A stretch of DNA of 24,975 nt from Hypsibius dujardini (Eukaryota; Tardigrada; Eutardigrada; Parachela; Hypsibiidae): contig LRSR01006118.1 of the NCBI GenBank assembly GCA_001579985.1, forward strand, positions 1 through 24,975, written 5' to 3'. Position numbers and translations under genes: made by a program. Below the pieces are notes generated by a model, which was not told the origin of the DNA, ran no database searches, and saw only the letters and a program-made list of their open reading frames with translations. Shown here one piece after another: positions 1-9,800 of this stretch; positions within the stretch are counted from its first letter, which is position 1; the number at the start of each line of letters is the position of its first letter.

Positions 1-977
1 TTTTGGTGCTGGAACGCAACTGCCGTTGTTGGCGGGAAGAAAATTGATCGGCGGGCTGTGGCCCCGCCTACTGATACGGAAGCGGGACAGGTCCAGTACG
101 CACTTGATCATCGTGGCTTACCGAGGTGCGTTTTCGTTGTCAAACTCTGTTTTGCATGTGTTAGATTTTAATCGACTATGCAGTTTGCAATTTGTCTGCT
201 TGTTCCACACGGCAGGAACATTGTGGGAAGGACTGGGCTCGCCGACCGCGGCAATCTCTGCATGTATGGCCCGAATCTCTGTGTCCAGGTCGTGCTGACG
301 CGCTTCAGAGACGATGCCTTGCGTTTTCTGGTGGCGAAGACTTCGACGTACCCGAATCTCCCTAGTCTCTTTCCATCGGTAAGCACTTGCTGTCGATGCC
401 TCTCCATCTACTGGTCAGTTGGTTCTCGTGCTACCCCGTTTTTCAGAGCAAAACACTTGGCTTCCGCAATCGTTTCCACGCTGCGTGGCAGTTGGTGGAG
501 TCTTTGTTTGCCCTTCCAGACGGTCCCGTGAAAGATTTAGCCCCACCCGAGGACGAGGAACACATGCACAAAGTGAGTCTAGTTCCTTTCTTCCTCTGCA
601 GGCTGTGTGTGAGTTTGTTTCATTTGCAGTTGATGGGGGCTGTAATCTTTCCCGGTTCGCCCGACGATGGCGCCAAATTCCTCGCTGTTCAGCAGGTGTA
701 CGCCGGCTACTTGGACCATGTTGATAACACCGATAACGCCTGGATGGAGACAGTGGTCTGGCACGTTGATATCTCCACCGGTGAAGGTCTTCCACGAGTG
801 GCTGACGAGGTGCGGCTTCATTTGTGTTGCTGAGTCTTTTTTTTCCGCGAGTCCAGTATGGATTGCTTCTATTTGCAGAATTTTATTTGGAAAGAGCGTA
901 GCCACATCAAACGGATGAGGCCGTTCGAAGACCACATCATCCAACACGTCACCATTTCCAAAGTGGTGGATGACTGA
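1..977 (+). CDS. NUDT9: NUDT9/TRPM2-type ADP-ribose hydrolase-like domain, 3' part of gene
   Basis: Five exons fit one frame: 1-125 (enters from outside the window), 216-378, 447-572, 630-809 and 879-977, ending in TGA. Introns are 57-90 bases, all GT-AG. The translation carries two family hallmarks. One is LPRNIVGRTGLADRG followed by GPN, matching the NPxGRTGLxGRG...GPNH segment of NUDT9 and the TRPM2 tail. The other is GYLDHVDNTDNAWMET, matching the GYVDDPRNTDNAWMET segment. NUDT9 hydrolyses ADP-ribose to AMP and ribose-5-phosphate; in TRPM2 the same fold senses ADP-ribose. The Nudix box expected between the two hallmarks is not recognisable: where the family has PGG..PGE...RE..EE, this protein reads NLPSLFPSSKTLG. 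It is probably inactive as a hydrolase. The 5' end is missing, so a stand-alone enzyme and a channel C-terminus cannot be separated. It converges on the PON-A gene 371 bases away. Confidence 0.85.
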
Positions 978-1348
978 TTACTGCGAACGCTGGTGGTTGA
1001 ATCTCCGGATCGAAGTCTCACCGTCGTTATTGTGCCAACTTTCACACAGCGTTGCTATCCGTTCTCCTATGCTCAGTCTCGTCTTAAGTTATCCTGCCAT
1101 TGAGTTCGTTTCAATCACGCTACCTGTTTAGACTTGGTTCCTATTTGATTGATTTCCCTGTGTGTGATCAGTTTGTTCCTTTTATGGGAATGGTTGCCGG
1201 TTGTTACAGCACCCTGTGATTTGATTTCCCGTTCGGTTGTGTTACTTGTACATATTTTGGCTTTTGTGTGAAACTGTTGAAACAAAAAATTACCGTACAA
1301 TAGATTTGATTCTTTGACTTTAGGAGGTAATTTAGTTATGAAGGTAAT
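978..1348. other. Spacer between convergent genes
   Basis: This is the shared 3' region of the NUDT9-like gene (+) and PON-A (-). No AATAAA is seen on either strand. A 13-base motif, GGTAATTTAGTTA, occurs twice around 1326-1355, the second copy running into the PON-A stop codon. Nothing else is recognised. Confidence 0.5.
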
Positions 1349-3573
1349 TTAGTTAAGCTTCAAAATGGCGTTGAGTCCGGTTGTCTTGCAGTGGAGCGCC
1401 TTGTGGTTCACGGTTCCGATTAAGACGCTGCCTTTGTACGGAACCGCCACCGATGACCCGCTCAAGACGGAGCCATCGTCCATGTAAATTTCAGCGGCCT
1501 TTGTGAACTTTCCGTCTTTCACGCCAATTCGAAGCACCTAAAAGACAGACCGCCATTCATCTCACTTCACGCCGCACAAAATGTTTAACAGTCGGGATCG
1601 TGGACTCTATACCGCGCCGTTCAATCTCTTACTTGACTGGGTGACTTTTTGGCATAGCCGAATATGAGTTTGAGAGTCTCCACAATCACCGGATGACATC
1701 CCGCCCAAATATCGCCGGTCTCCGGGTCCACGGCCAGATTATCGGCCGCAGTACCGAGCGACTTTGAGTCGACATGGACGAGTTTGGTCGCTGATTCAAT
1801 TCGGTATGAGCTGACACGCTTGGCGTTGACTTCGGCCAGATAGATAAACCTACAGGTCAAATATATCGAGAATGAGATGGATGTGTAGGTCACAGGTAGA
1901 CATTACATGCACAGAAGTACTAATACCAGTACACTATAGACTAGAGACAGACATTGTGCGAATGCTCACTAGTACCGGTAAATTCTACGGAAACAGACAT
2001 TGTGTGAATTCTCACTTTTTGTCTGGTGAGATGTTGATTCCGTTCCCGCCGTAAGTTCCACTAATGACGACGGTGCCCTTTGTTCCGTCGTAGTATACGA
2101 CATTCTGGATCGGCAACATGAACGCCAACATCTCGATGTTTCTTAGCACTTTGCTCGTCATTGTGAGGAAGTTGGTGATGTAGAATTTGTCCAGTCCCAC
2201 CACGACCAAGTCGTTCAGCCTGTCAATTGATAGAAAAACGTTAGCCTTCGGGATTACCTCAGCACAACATGGATTACCCTATGAATTCCGGATCGGTGAA
2301 GGTCTTTTGATGGGTGAGGGTCTGTTTCTCAACGTCCCACAGGAATTTTTCCACCGAGTCCACGGGCGGTGGCTCATTGTAGGGAGGATGGTTGATCACA
2401 TAGACGTATGTTTTGCCTGCCGAGAAAAAAATAACTACCCGTCTCCTCTTCTCTTAGACAAGACCTGCATGTCTGACTGGCATGTCTGACTGGCATGTCT
2501 GACTGGCATGTCTGTCTGGCATGTCTGTCTGGCATGTCTGTCTGGCATGTCTGTCTGGCTGGCACGTCTGTCTGGCTGGCACGTCTGTCTGGTTGCATGT
2601 CTGGCTGGCACGTCTGGCTGGCATGTCTGGCTGTCTATTGTCTATTGATTTCCAGGCTTTTTGTACCCGCTTCTGTATAGAGGCTTAGTCCATGCGGGTT
2701 AAGGTTACCCTGTAAGAGGAAACATTTGCAGGAGCGTTCGGCCTAGATTCGGTTATCAAGAGCAGATCGGCCTCTCAACCTTGAATCCGGAGATCTTGAG
2801 TTCTTTTGCGGGAGCGTCCGGTGAGTTGAAGTCAAATGACATGAGGGCACCCGGTTTCCCTTTCGCGTCTCCAGTTGGGCGAAGGAATGTTAAGCCCTAC
2901 AGCGCAAAATGGTACGCCGAATCTATTACTTCCTGTTTTGTTGACCAAAACTGGCGGAAACAGTATTAAGACCAGTACAAACATACCGTTGACAAAATTG
3001 CAATCCCATTCGGCAGCACATCAATATCCTCCGATCCATTTTCTAGTGACATAATTAAAAGTTTAATCGTATGGTTGAAATTCTAGCTGGAATTAGGACG
3101 GATACTGTGTACGAACAGTGCACACGTACAGTACCATGCCGCGTTATGTGCGTATAGCGACATCCAAAACTCAAAGCAGTTTTGCTTACCGACTCCTGTT
3201 ACCAACTTGCAGGGTCCCGGAACATTTGCGTGAAGCACTTTGTGCAAATCGCTGTATTCTCTATTAAGGGAAAGCAGCCACAACTGTCAAATCGAAGACG
3301 GCCATAACATGAGCGGAAATAATATAGACTACTAAAAAGCACACACACGTGGCAAAAACCTTGCGCTAACCGAGTTAAGCCATTACACTCGTTTGCCGCA
3401 ACGGCGGTTGACAGCCCCGAGTTAAAGTGCTTAATTCGATCAGCGCAAGGCTTTTGCCACGTGTGTATATTATTGCAAATTATTTAAAAAGGAACTAACA
3501 CTAGCCGATGCGCCAGCCAACCTCCACCCGATAGCAGGAGGCCATACCAAAATATTCGCAGGAAGAATCCCAT
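1349..3573 (-). CDS. PON: Paraoxonase/arylesterase-family protein, copy A
   Basis: Nine exons read down the minus strand: 3573-3502, 3283-3190, 3042-2987, 2896-2780, 2709-2667, 2416-2278, 2219-2016, 1849-1633 and 1537-1349 (TAA). They give 376 aa, against about 355 for human PONs. PONs are six-bladed propeller calcium hydrolases of lactones and arylesters, usually anchored by an uncleaved N-terminal hydrophobic segment. That segment is seen here (FWYGLLLSGGGWL, residues 9-21). Counterparts of the PON1 active site are present: GSED (58-61), NPHG with His119, VINH with His137, LND (175-177), NGIN (Asn233) and DN (278-279). The disulfide cysteines are also present, in PGPC and in Cys364. Exons 3-9 have the same lengths as in the neighbouring copy B. 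The exon 1/exon 2 junction is the least certain: the acceptor equivalent to copy B does not fit the available donors, so I used one 23 bases upstream. C. elegans MEC-6 and POML proteins belong to this family, so a chaperone role is possible. Confidence 0.88.
1944..2018. repeat. 46-base near-duplication next to a splice donor
   Basis: Segments of about 27 bases at 1944 and 1990 match with three differences; both contain ACAGACATTGTG and end in CTCACT. On the minus strand the second copy includes the PON-A exon 7 donor (AA|GTGAGA). The first copy therefore supplies a decoy GTGAGC donor 46 bases further into the intron. Confidence 0.7.
2468..2640. repeat. 13-base minisatellite in PON-A intron 5
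   Basis: Three units of CATGTCTGACTGG are followed by four of CATGTCTGTCTGG, occupying 2468-2558. Degenerate CTGG/CTGTC units then run to about 2640. The array fills most of the 250-base intron between exons 5 and 6. On the gene's own strand it reads as CAGACA/CCAGACATG. The open frames through it encode only repetitive peptides. Confidence 0.9.
3343..3466. mobile_element. Short fold-back (MITE-like) element in PON-A intron 1
   Basis: Arms of 38 bases, 3343-3380 and 3429-3466, are inverted copies with four differences. The outer end reads ACACACGTGGCAAAA. The whole unit is about 124 bases and would fold into one long hairpin with a loop of about 48 bases. It has no coding capacity. No clear target-site duplication was found, so the exact ends and family are unknown. 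The corresponding PON-B intron 1 is about 111 bases and lacks it. Confidence 0.75.
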
Positions 3574-3975
3574 TTCAAAAATACCGTTCTGGTAAATAAA
3601 TATAAGGCGATTTTGCGCTGGGTTGAACAATTATTTGCGGTGCATGCACGGCTTTCCCCACTGTCCTACTGCTTCGGTGTCGCGTCTAATACCCACCACT
3701 GTAATTCGCCTAAAAATGTTGTCTAGATAACGTAACGCGAGACGACCATGAAAGGCACAGCTGAGCTGGAGAGTGCCTCGATGGAAGGATAATCGGTTGC
3801 TGCGAAGTGCGAACGATGAAAGGAACCTCCGAATAATAATGACCGCCTGTTTGTGATTATCGCGTAAAGCTGATTGCGCGATACAAGCCAGTAGTGCAAG
3901 CGTGGTGGCGCCACTGTACTCGTACTCGTACTGAGCAATTAAACAGGTTGAATGCGTCTTCCCAATCCCGTTCTC

Positions 3976-4015
3976 AAGTTACTGTGCTTCATTTTAAGTT
4001 ACTGTGCTTCATTTT
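3976..4015. repeat. Perfect tandem duplication of 20 bases
   Basis: AAGTTACTGTGCTTCATTTT is present twice back to back, in the 3' flank of PON-B. No coding or structural role is evident. Confidence 0.95.
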
Positions 4016-4135
4016 GAAAGGTTTGATTATTTATTCACATTGAGGAGAAAAACTGCCCAAGAAATGCTACTACCACACGGTAATGGCAATATTGACTCTT
4101 TCTGTTGCCCCCGTTAATACTGGTAATTTTGTTCT

Positions 4136-4141
4136 TTTATT
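4136..4141 (-). other. Poly(A) signal candidate for PON-B
   Basis: AATAAA on the minus strand, about 65 bases past the PON-B stop codon, at a normal distance for an animal poly(A) signal. A second copy lies at 4030-4035. Confidence 0.55.
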
Positions 4142-4205
4142 TCCAAATAACGCGCCCTTCTTCTGGATTCGTTGTTCATTAATTACATTTTCGAATAAGA
4201 ATATT

Positions 4206-6165
4206 TCATTTGAGGTTCAAAATAGCATTCAATCCGGTTGTCTTGCAGAAGAGAGCTTTGTGATCCACCGTTCCAATAAAGACGTTCCCTTTGTACGGCA
4301 CGGCAACGGTTGATGCAGTCAATACCGAACCGTCATCGCTGTAGATTTCCGCCACCTTGGTGAAATGTCCGTCCTTCACACCGATACGCAGGACCTACGC
4401 GCGAGACCGTCCAAATATAATGTCTCCAATTGGCGAAAGTATTCCGAAAGCAGGTCTTTCCGTTCATACCTGACTAGGTGATTTATTCGTGTAGCCTAGA
4501 AGGTACTTCATCAGTTCCAGACCTCGAGGATGAGTGCCGGTCCAAATGTCTCCGGTTTCAGGGTCCACGTTAAGGTTGTCCGCAGAAGTGCCGAGTGGTT
4601 TGGAGTCGACATGGACGAGCTTGGTCGGTGCTTCGATGCGGTAGGAACTGACCCGTTTGGCGGGGACTTCGGCCACGTAGAGGTACCTACAAAATCGCCA
4701 ATTAAACAACATACGAACATGTGCACGTTGCAGGTGTGCGCGTTGCATGTGCACACTTTTGTTAATTCGTACTTTTTATCAAGAGAAATATCGATGCCAT
4801 TTGCTCCATAAAGTCCGCTCAAAACGACTGAAGCCACCTTGCCGTCAAAATAAACGACATTCTGCAGTGGTAGGAAAAAGAAGAGGATCTCAATAATCCT
4901 CAGAATTGGGCTCGTCATCATCACCCAGTTCGTTGTGTAGAATTTGTCGAGTCCGACCACGACGAGGTTGTTTAATCTAAACCACACAGCATAGAGCACA
5001 GTTTCTTCACGATCTCTAGAAGAGCACTCTGTTAAGTCTTTCGCATGCTTACCCTCGGAATTCGGGGCTGCTAAAGGTCTTTTGGTGAATGAGATTTTCC
5101 TTTTCGACATCCCATAGGAATTTCACAACAGTATCGGCCGGCGGAGGTTCGTTGAAGGGCGCATGATTGACCACGTAGACGTACGTTTTGCCTGAAAACC
5201 GAGCTCAACACTTCGTTGCCTGCCTGCCTGCCAGTCTGTCTGTTTGTCTGCCTGCCTGCCAGTCTGTCTGTTTGTCAGCCTATCTGTCAGTCTATCTGTT
5301 TGACTGACTGTCTGACTGTCCATCTGTCTGTCTGTCTGTTTGCCTGTCTGCTTATTTGACTGGCTTTCTTGTCTGTCTTTGTCCACATGAGTTTTTGTCC
5401 AAAATATGCTGTTTGTTATGCTGTTTGTTTTGCTACTTCCTTTCGTACCTCCTTCCGTAAACAGACTTAGCCCATGGGGATTGAGATAGCCCTATCAAGG
5501 AAAAATAGGCAATAATTCTAAGCGTTAATTTGTCTCAAACTACGATGGGTACGAGGACCTTGCACACTTGATGAACCTGCTTACCTTAAATCCGGATAAT
5601 TTCAGAACCTTCGCTGCAGTATCCGGTGTGTTGAGGTTAAAAGTCATCAGCGCGCCCTCCGTTGCCGTTGTTTGTCCGGAACGCCGGACAAAGGTGCCAC
5701 CCTAATAAAAATTGCTTTCACCCGTGATCGATGTCAGAACTGAAATCCAGCATACCGTGCTCAAAATGGCGATGCCGGTTGGTAGTACGGCAATATCTTC
5801 AGATCCACGCTCTGAATGGGGAAAACGCGGCATTTTATAACCTCGAATTACGCATATACTAGCTTTGCATTAACAAACTAAAAACACCAAAACTACGATG
5901 AACACTCACCGACTCCCTTGACGTACTGACATGGTCCGGGAACATTGCTGTGAATCACCTTGTATATGTCGTAGTGCTCCCTAAAAAGAAGAACCATACA
6001 GAATACGCATCAGTGGAATTGTCTACGAGGTGAAGTCGACGGTGGAACTTCCGCAATAGTTATAGACTATAGTAACATTCATTGAACTTACAGGACTCGC
6101 AAGGAAAGCCATCCTCCGCCGGCCAGTAGTGTGCCATACCAAAAGAAATTCAAGAGGAGACCCAT
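4206..6165 (-). CDS. PON: Paraoxonase/arylesterase-family protein, copy B
   Basis: Nine exons on the minus strand: 6165-6092, 5980-5910, 5811-5756, 5701-5585, 5491-5449, 5191-5053, 4976-4773, 4686-4470 and 4394-4206 (TGA). They encode 369 aa. Exons 3-9 are identical in length to copy A, so the two genes are a tandem duplication. The N-terminus MGLLLNFFWYGTLLAGGGWL is an uncleaved-signal type membrane anchor. Catalytic-calcium and histidine positions are kept: GSED, NPHG (His112), VVNH (His130), NGID (Asn226) and DN (271-272). The terminal disulfide cysteines are kept too. Two informative positions differ. The LND motif (PON1 Asp169, a structural calcium ligand) is LNN here. The residue matching PON1 Cys284 is Thr (GTHP), where copy A has GCHP. 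It lies head-to-tail with copy A and is probably expressed from its own promoter upstream of 6165. Confidence 0.92.
5218..5385. repeat. CTGT/CTGCC repeat array in PON-B intron 5
   Basis: Runs of TGCC, TGTC and TGTT tetramers fill most of the 257-base intron between exons 5 and 6. This is exactly the intron that carries the 13-base minisatellite in copy A, with the same strand bias. A roughly 30-base unit, from CTGCCTGCC through GTCTGTTTGTC, is duplicated near 5220-5275. Confidence 0.9.
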
Positions 6166-6864
6166 TTTTCAAAACGAATAATGTTGCATTTGCCTTTGCA
6201 ACAGCACCGCCTCTACAATTCTTAAAGCTGATGGAGCATATAGTGTTCCGCCAGTAATGAGCCTCGGGGTGTTTGCATATGCCGCGCAGGCAACTGTCGA
6301 TTCGCCGGGCGAACCTGTCTAGTGACAGGCCGAACCTGTCTAGTGATAGGCAGCAGGAAACTGCTGATCGTGTCCCCTGATCAGACCTTTGATCGACAAT
6401 CGTCACGATCCAGACAAAGGACCAAAAACTGGCTGACTAATCAGGAAAAGTCATCAGCCCCTTTTTGAAAAATATACATATTTCCACGTGCTGTCCAGTC
6501 ATACGCTCATAGATAATGTGATACCAGTGATAAATAAAGATACAACAGGCGGAGATACAGTTCAGGGGAGTGAATCCTTATTATTTCATGAATGGTTGGA
6601 TTCACAAAAGTCTCACTTATCTTATTCATTCGCTCGAATACAAAACCGACTTTTTTCCGAGACTCATTCAAAAATGTCTGCCGATATCGTGCTAAAAAAT
6701 AAACAACGACTCTCCTTTTTACGGTGCCATACAATCAAAGATTCCGATAAAATGCAAAAAAAAGCAGTCGCCTCGCAGAATCAAAGGAAGATTCTGGTGA
6801 CCCGGCGACCACGAGATCTAAAACTTTCCTGCGACAAGGAGCTAAAGCGGAGTACAATCAGCGT
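6166..6864. other. Spacer between TMEM209 3' end and PON-B 5' end
   Basis: Both neighbouring genes read on the minus strand, so this holds the TMEM209 3' UTR and the PON-B promoter. A 21-base unit with core GAACCTGTCTAGTGA is duplicated at 6309-6350 with one or two changes. It is followed at about 6351-6366 by a small perfect stem-loop (CAGCAG, GAAA, CTGCTG). A 129-codon plus-strand frame (6488-6877) crosses the TMEM209 terminal exon and shows no recognisable domain. No minus-strand AATAAA was found. Confidence 0.5.
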
Positions 6865-9800
6865 TTACTGGATGTAATAAGATTCGAAAAGCTTGAAGAC
6901 CACACGGCCAGCTCCCAAATTCGCGTACCTGTGAACATGGTAATTGCCTTGAATGTTCAATCAAGTAAAACGATCCCGACCGTTACGTACCCGCGGCCAG
7001 CCTTCTCTCGCAGATATAGGAGACGTGTAAAGAGAAGAATCGTATGAAAGACGTTATTCTTGCCCTGAAAAAGCGATCCATATTCATTCACCCGGGAGCA
7101 GGGTCAGAGTTGTCGCCAGTTAGCAGTGCCCAAACAGATGTCACATCTACCTCAGCCACTTGCAGGAACTGTCCGTTCAGAAGGACTTCGTACTTCGGTG
7201 GATTCGATGTGGCCTGATGAATCATGGGCTTCTGCGGGTCCTCCTGCTTCCACATACTCAGGCTCCGCAGTACATGACGGTGGGAGAAGCTGCGCCAGTT
7301 TGGAGCATGCGGATCCGGCGGCAGAAGGACATCGAGGAAGGTGATAAAACAGTGCATGACAATCTGCAAGAACGAAAACTATCATGGCAAAGATGGACTT
7401 GGCGAAAAGGAACAATGGCAATCATACGGCAGCGTCTGTTGGTAGAAAGTCCTGCCAAGGCTGGCCCCCGTATGGCGCTCCTGAGTTCCAGCAATAATCA
7501 CCGAGCACGCCATCCTTTGATAGTTCTAAATATAAACCATAAAAATTCATAATTAAAAACGATATAATATTTACATATATAATAATAAAAATAAAAATAC
7601 ACGAATGGGGACTGATTTCGAAGAGGCAACTCACTAACCCCGTAACCGCCTCACAACGTAATCCTGTTGCATACTGATATCGAGGAAAGGGATCACTTGT
7701 AACAGTTCCGGGATGTCTTGTCGGCACTGCTGAGCAATCTGTCGGAGCTGGTCCGGGGCAGTCTCTACAAAAGACAGGCTTTGGTAAAAGCAGCCATTTC
7801 TACATGAACCTGCATAAGTAAGCTAGCTGACCGCCGACGACATTGTCCATCCGCAGGCGTTCTTTGAGTTTCACGTTGACTTGATCGATTCGCATCAGCA
7901 AGGGAGACATGACAGTATCAGCGAGCCAGAGTCTGACGTTCTCAGTCCATAACTGTGAACCGAACCGAAAAACTTCAGGTACCGTAGCAATCCAACGGGG
8001 TTAGTAAGGCCGAGTGCAAGACTCACATGCAGAACTTCAGCCGAGACCTTCAACTGCAACCACGAGTAGTCCTCCACCGGGTAGATCTTCTCTTCCGAAA
8101 TGGTAGTTGTGGGTGGCAACTCAGTCTGCGCCTCTGTGGCCTGCTCCGCCAACTTCTTAGGGGAAGGAATACGAAACATGCTGGATGTCTGGTAGGTCTG
8201 CTCACGCAATGCCTGCACATGCGGCGACCAATTCATTCGATCGTCATCGTTGAGCGACACTGAAAGAACGAACACGATGAGGCATGAAAGGGCACCAACC
8301 AACTCTCCTGTGGTTCAGTGAAAATTGTCATCGGTGCCGTACTTCGTTGCTTCTCGAACTGATCCTCTTGAGCCAGAAGTTTCATCAACGCGTCTTGTCC
8401 ACAAATGCTGTCCACTTCTTGTCCTACACACAAGATAGTGAAGCGAAGGGCACTGACGTCTGGGAATGGCATCAGACGGCAAAAAGACCGGCTTGATTTG
8501 TTAAAATTCAAACTATTTGATTTGAAATGTGATGTACTGTGAATTTGGCGTCTGATTCGATCCCTACAGTGAGTTGTACATACGATCGAGCGGGTCCCAG
8601 TCTTGAGCAGCGAGAACCACCGAAGGGCTGCTGGACTTTGACGAGTGACCGGATCCCCCGCCCATCGACCGATTCAGTGATCTGTTCAACGAGTCGTTCC
8701 ACGAACGGCTCGGGCTGGTTCGTCCGCCAAAGACATTGGATGACTGGCGTTGAAAGGACGATCCGGCAGCGTACGACTGCAGGTGAGGGGTGGTCCGCAA
8801 GAAGAGACTGGAATCGCCGATACACGTCGGATCCACCACCGACGCCGCCGTCCGTTCAGCGATACTCTGGTCCGCCTCGTGTCGGAAGGTTTGCCGAGAC
8901 CGAAGTCGTCGCGCAAATTCGTCTCGGGGATCTTCAACCGGCTTTTGGGCAACGGCAAAGAGTGCAGTGTTGCAGAGATCCGCGGCATGGTGGCTTTCCA
9001 ATACGGAAAGGGTGACTTGCAACGCGGGTACCAGTGAGAACTTGATGATTTCGATGGCGAACAGAGCGACGGCGAGGAGGACGACGCCGTAAATGAGGTA
9101 AAACAATAAGGCGTAGATGTTTCGGTTGAACAAGGGTGATGGAAGGCTGTCTGAAAGGGACAAAAACAGGAACATCAAATCAAGATTTTAAAGTCTGATT
9201 TTAAATTAAATTAAAAGTCATTTGGCGAACAATAAAAAGACTCATTTGGATGTTTTAAATCAATATCCGAATTAATTTGAATAACACGACGGTACGTACT
9301 GTACATTATACACGAGCAATCAAAGTCCATCTACAGATTCAATCAATCAATCCTTCGATGAAATGGCAATAATTCACCATCAATCAATGAACTAGTTTGT
9401 GGGCGGTCGCGATAAGCATTCAAACAGCCACACTGCAATATGAAAGACAAGAACGAAGTCAACCTCAAACTTTAAAATGCTCAAAATGCGATAAAAACTC
9501 TGCAGAGAAAGAAAATGCCCGCCACCGTGTTGAAGAATACGTGAATTTCTAACGCGAAAATCCATGCAATCAATCAAGGAATCGACCAGCTGGAGACATG
9601 AACAAGTAATCCATCAGCATCTGTCGACCCAAGAAGCCAATCAATCGTCCGTACATTACAGCAGTTAACAAAATGTTTCGAAAATCCCTTCAAGGCCGGC
9701 ATTCGGACCTGATGGGTACAAAATCTTTCAAAAATAGAAAAAATTAGGGAGGATTTTTTTATTAAATTTCCAATCACCTGTGAGAAAAGCGTCAAAGAAC

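Larger units (their letters stand above)
3574..4205. other. Spacer between the two PON genes
   Basis: This should hold the PON-A promoter (right after 3573 on the minus-strand sense) and the PON-B 3' end. It contains a perfect 20-base tandem repeat at 3976-4015 and the PON-B poly(A) candidate. No further exon or third PON remnant was recognised. Confidence 0.5.

Noticed and set aside
387-833. Single long plus-strand frame as an independent gene
   Set aside because: It reads through two short introns with strong splice signals; the homologous exons belong to the NUDT9-like model.
2468-2558. Regular repeats resembling a CRISPR array
   Set aside because: Units are 13 bases, contiguous and without spacers, within an intron of an animal gene; this is a minisatellite.
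2374-2598. Repetitive minus-strand peptide frame over the minisatellite (and a similar one at 5123-5386)
   Set aside because: The peptides are only translations of CTGT-type repeats within PON introns.
4511-5110. 199-codon minus-strand frame over PON-B exons 7 and 8
   Set aside because: It runs through two introns; only the stretch matching exon 7 (4773-4976) is real, and past the exon 7 donor it reads exon 8 in the wrong frame.
6488-6877. 129-codon plus-strand open frame between PON-B and TMEM209
   Set aside because: It overlaps the last TMEM209 exon on the opposite strand, has no recognisable domain, and its N-terminal part is AT-rich low-information sequence.
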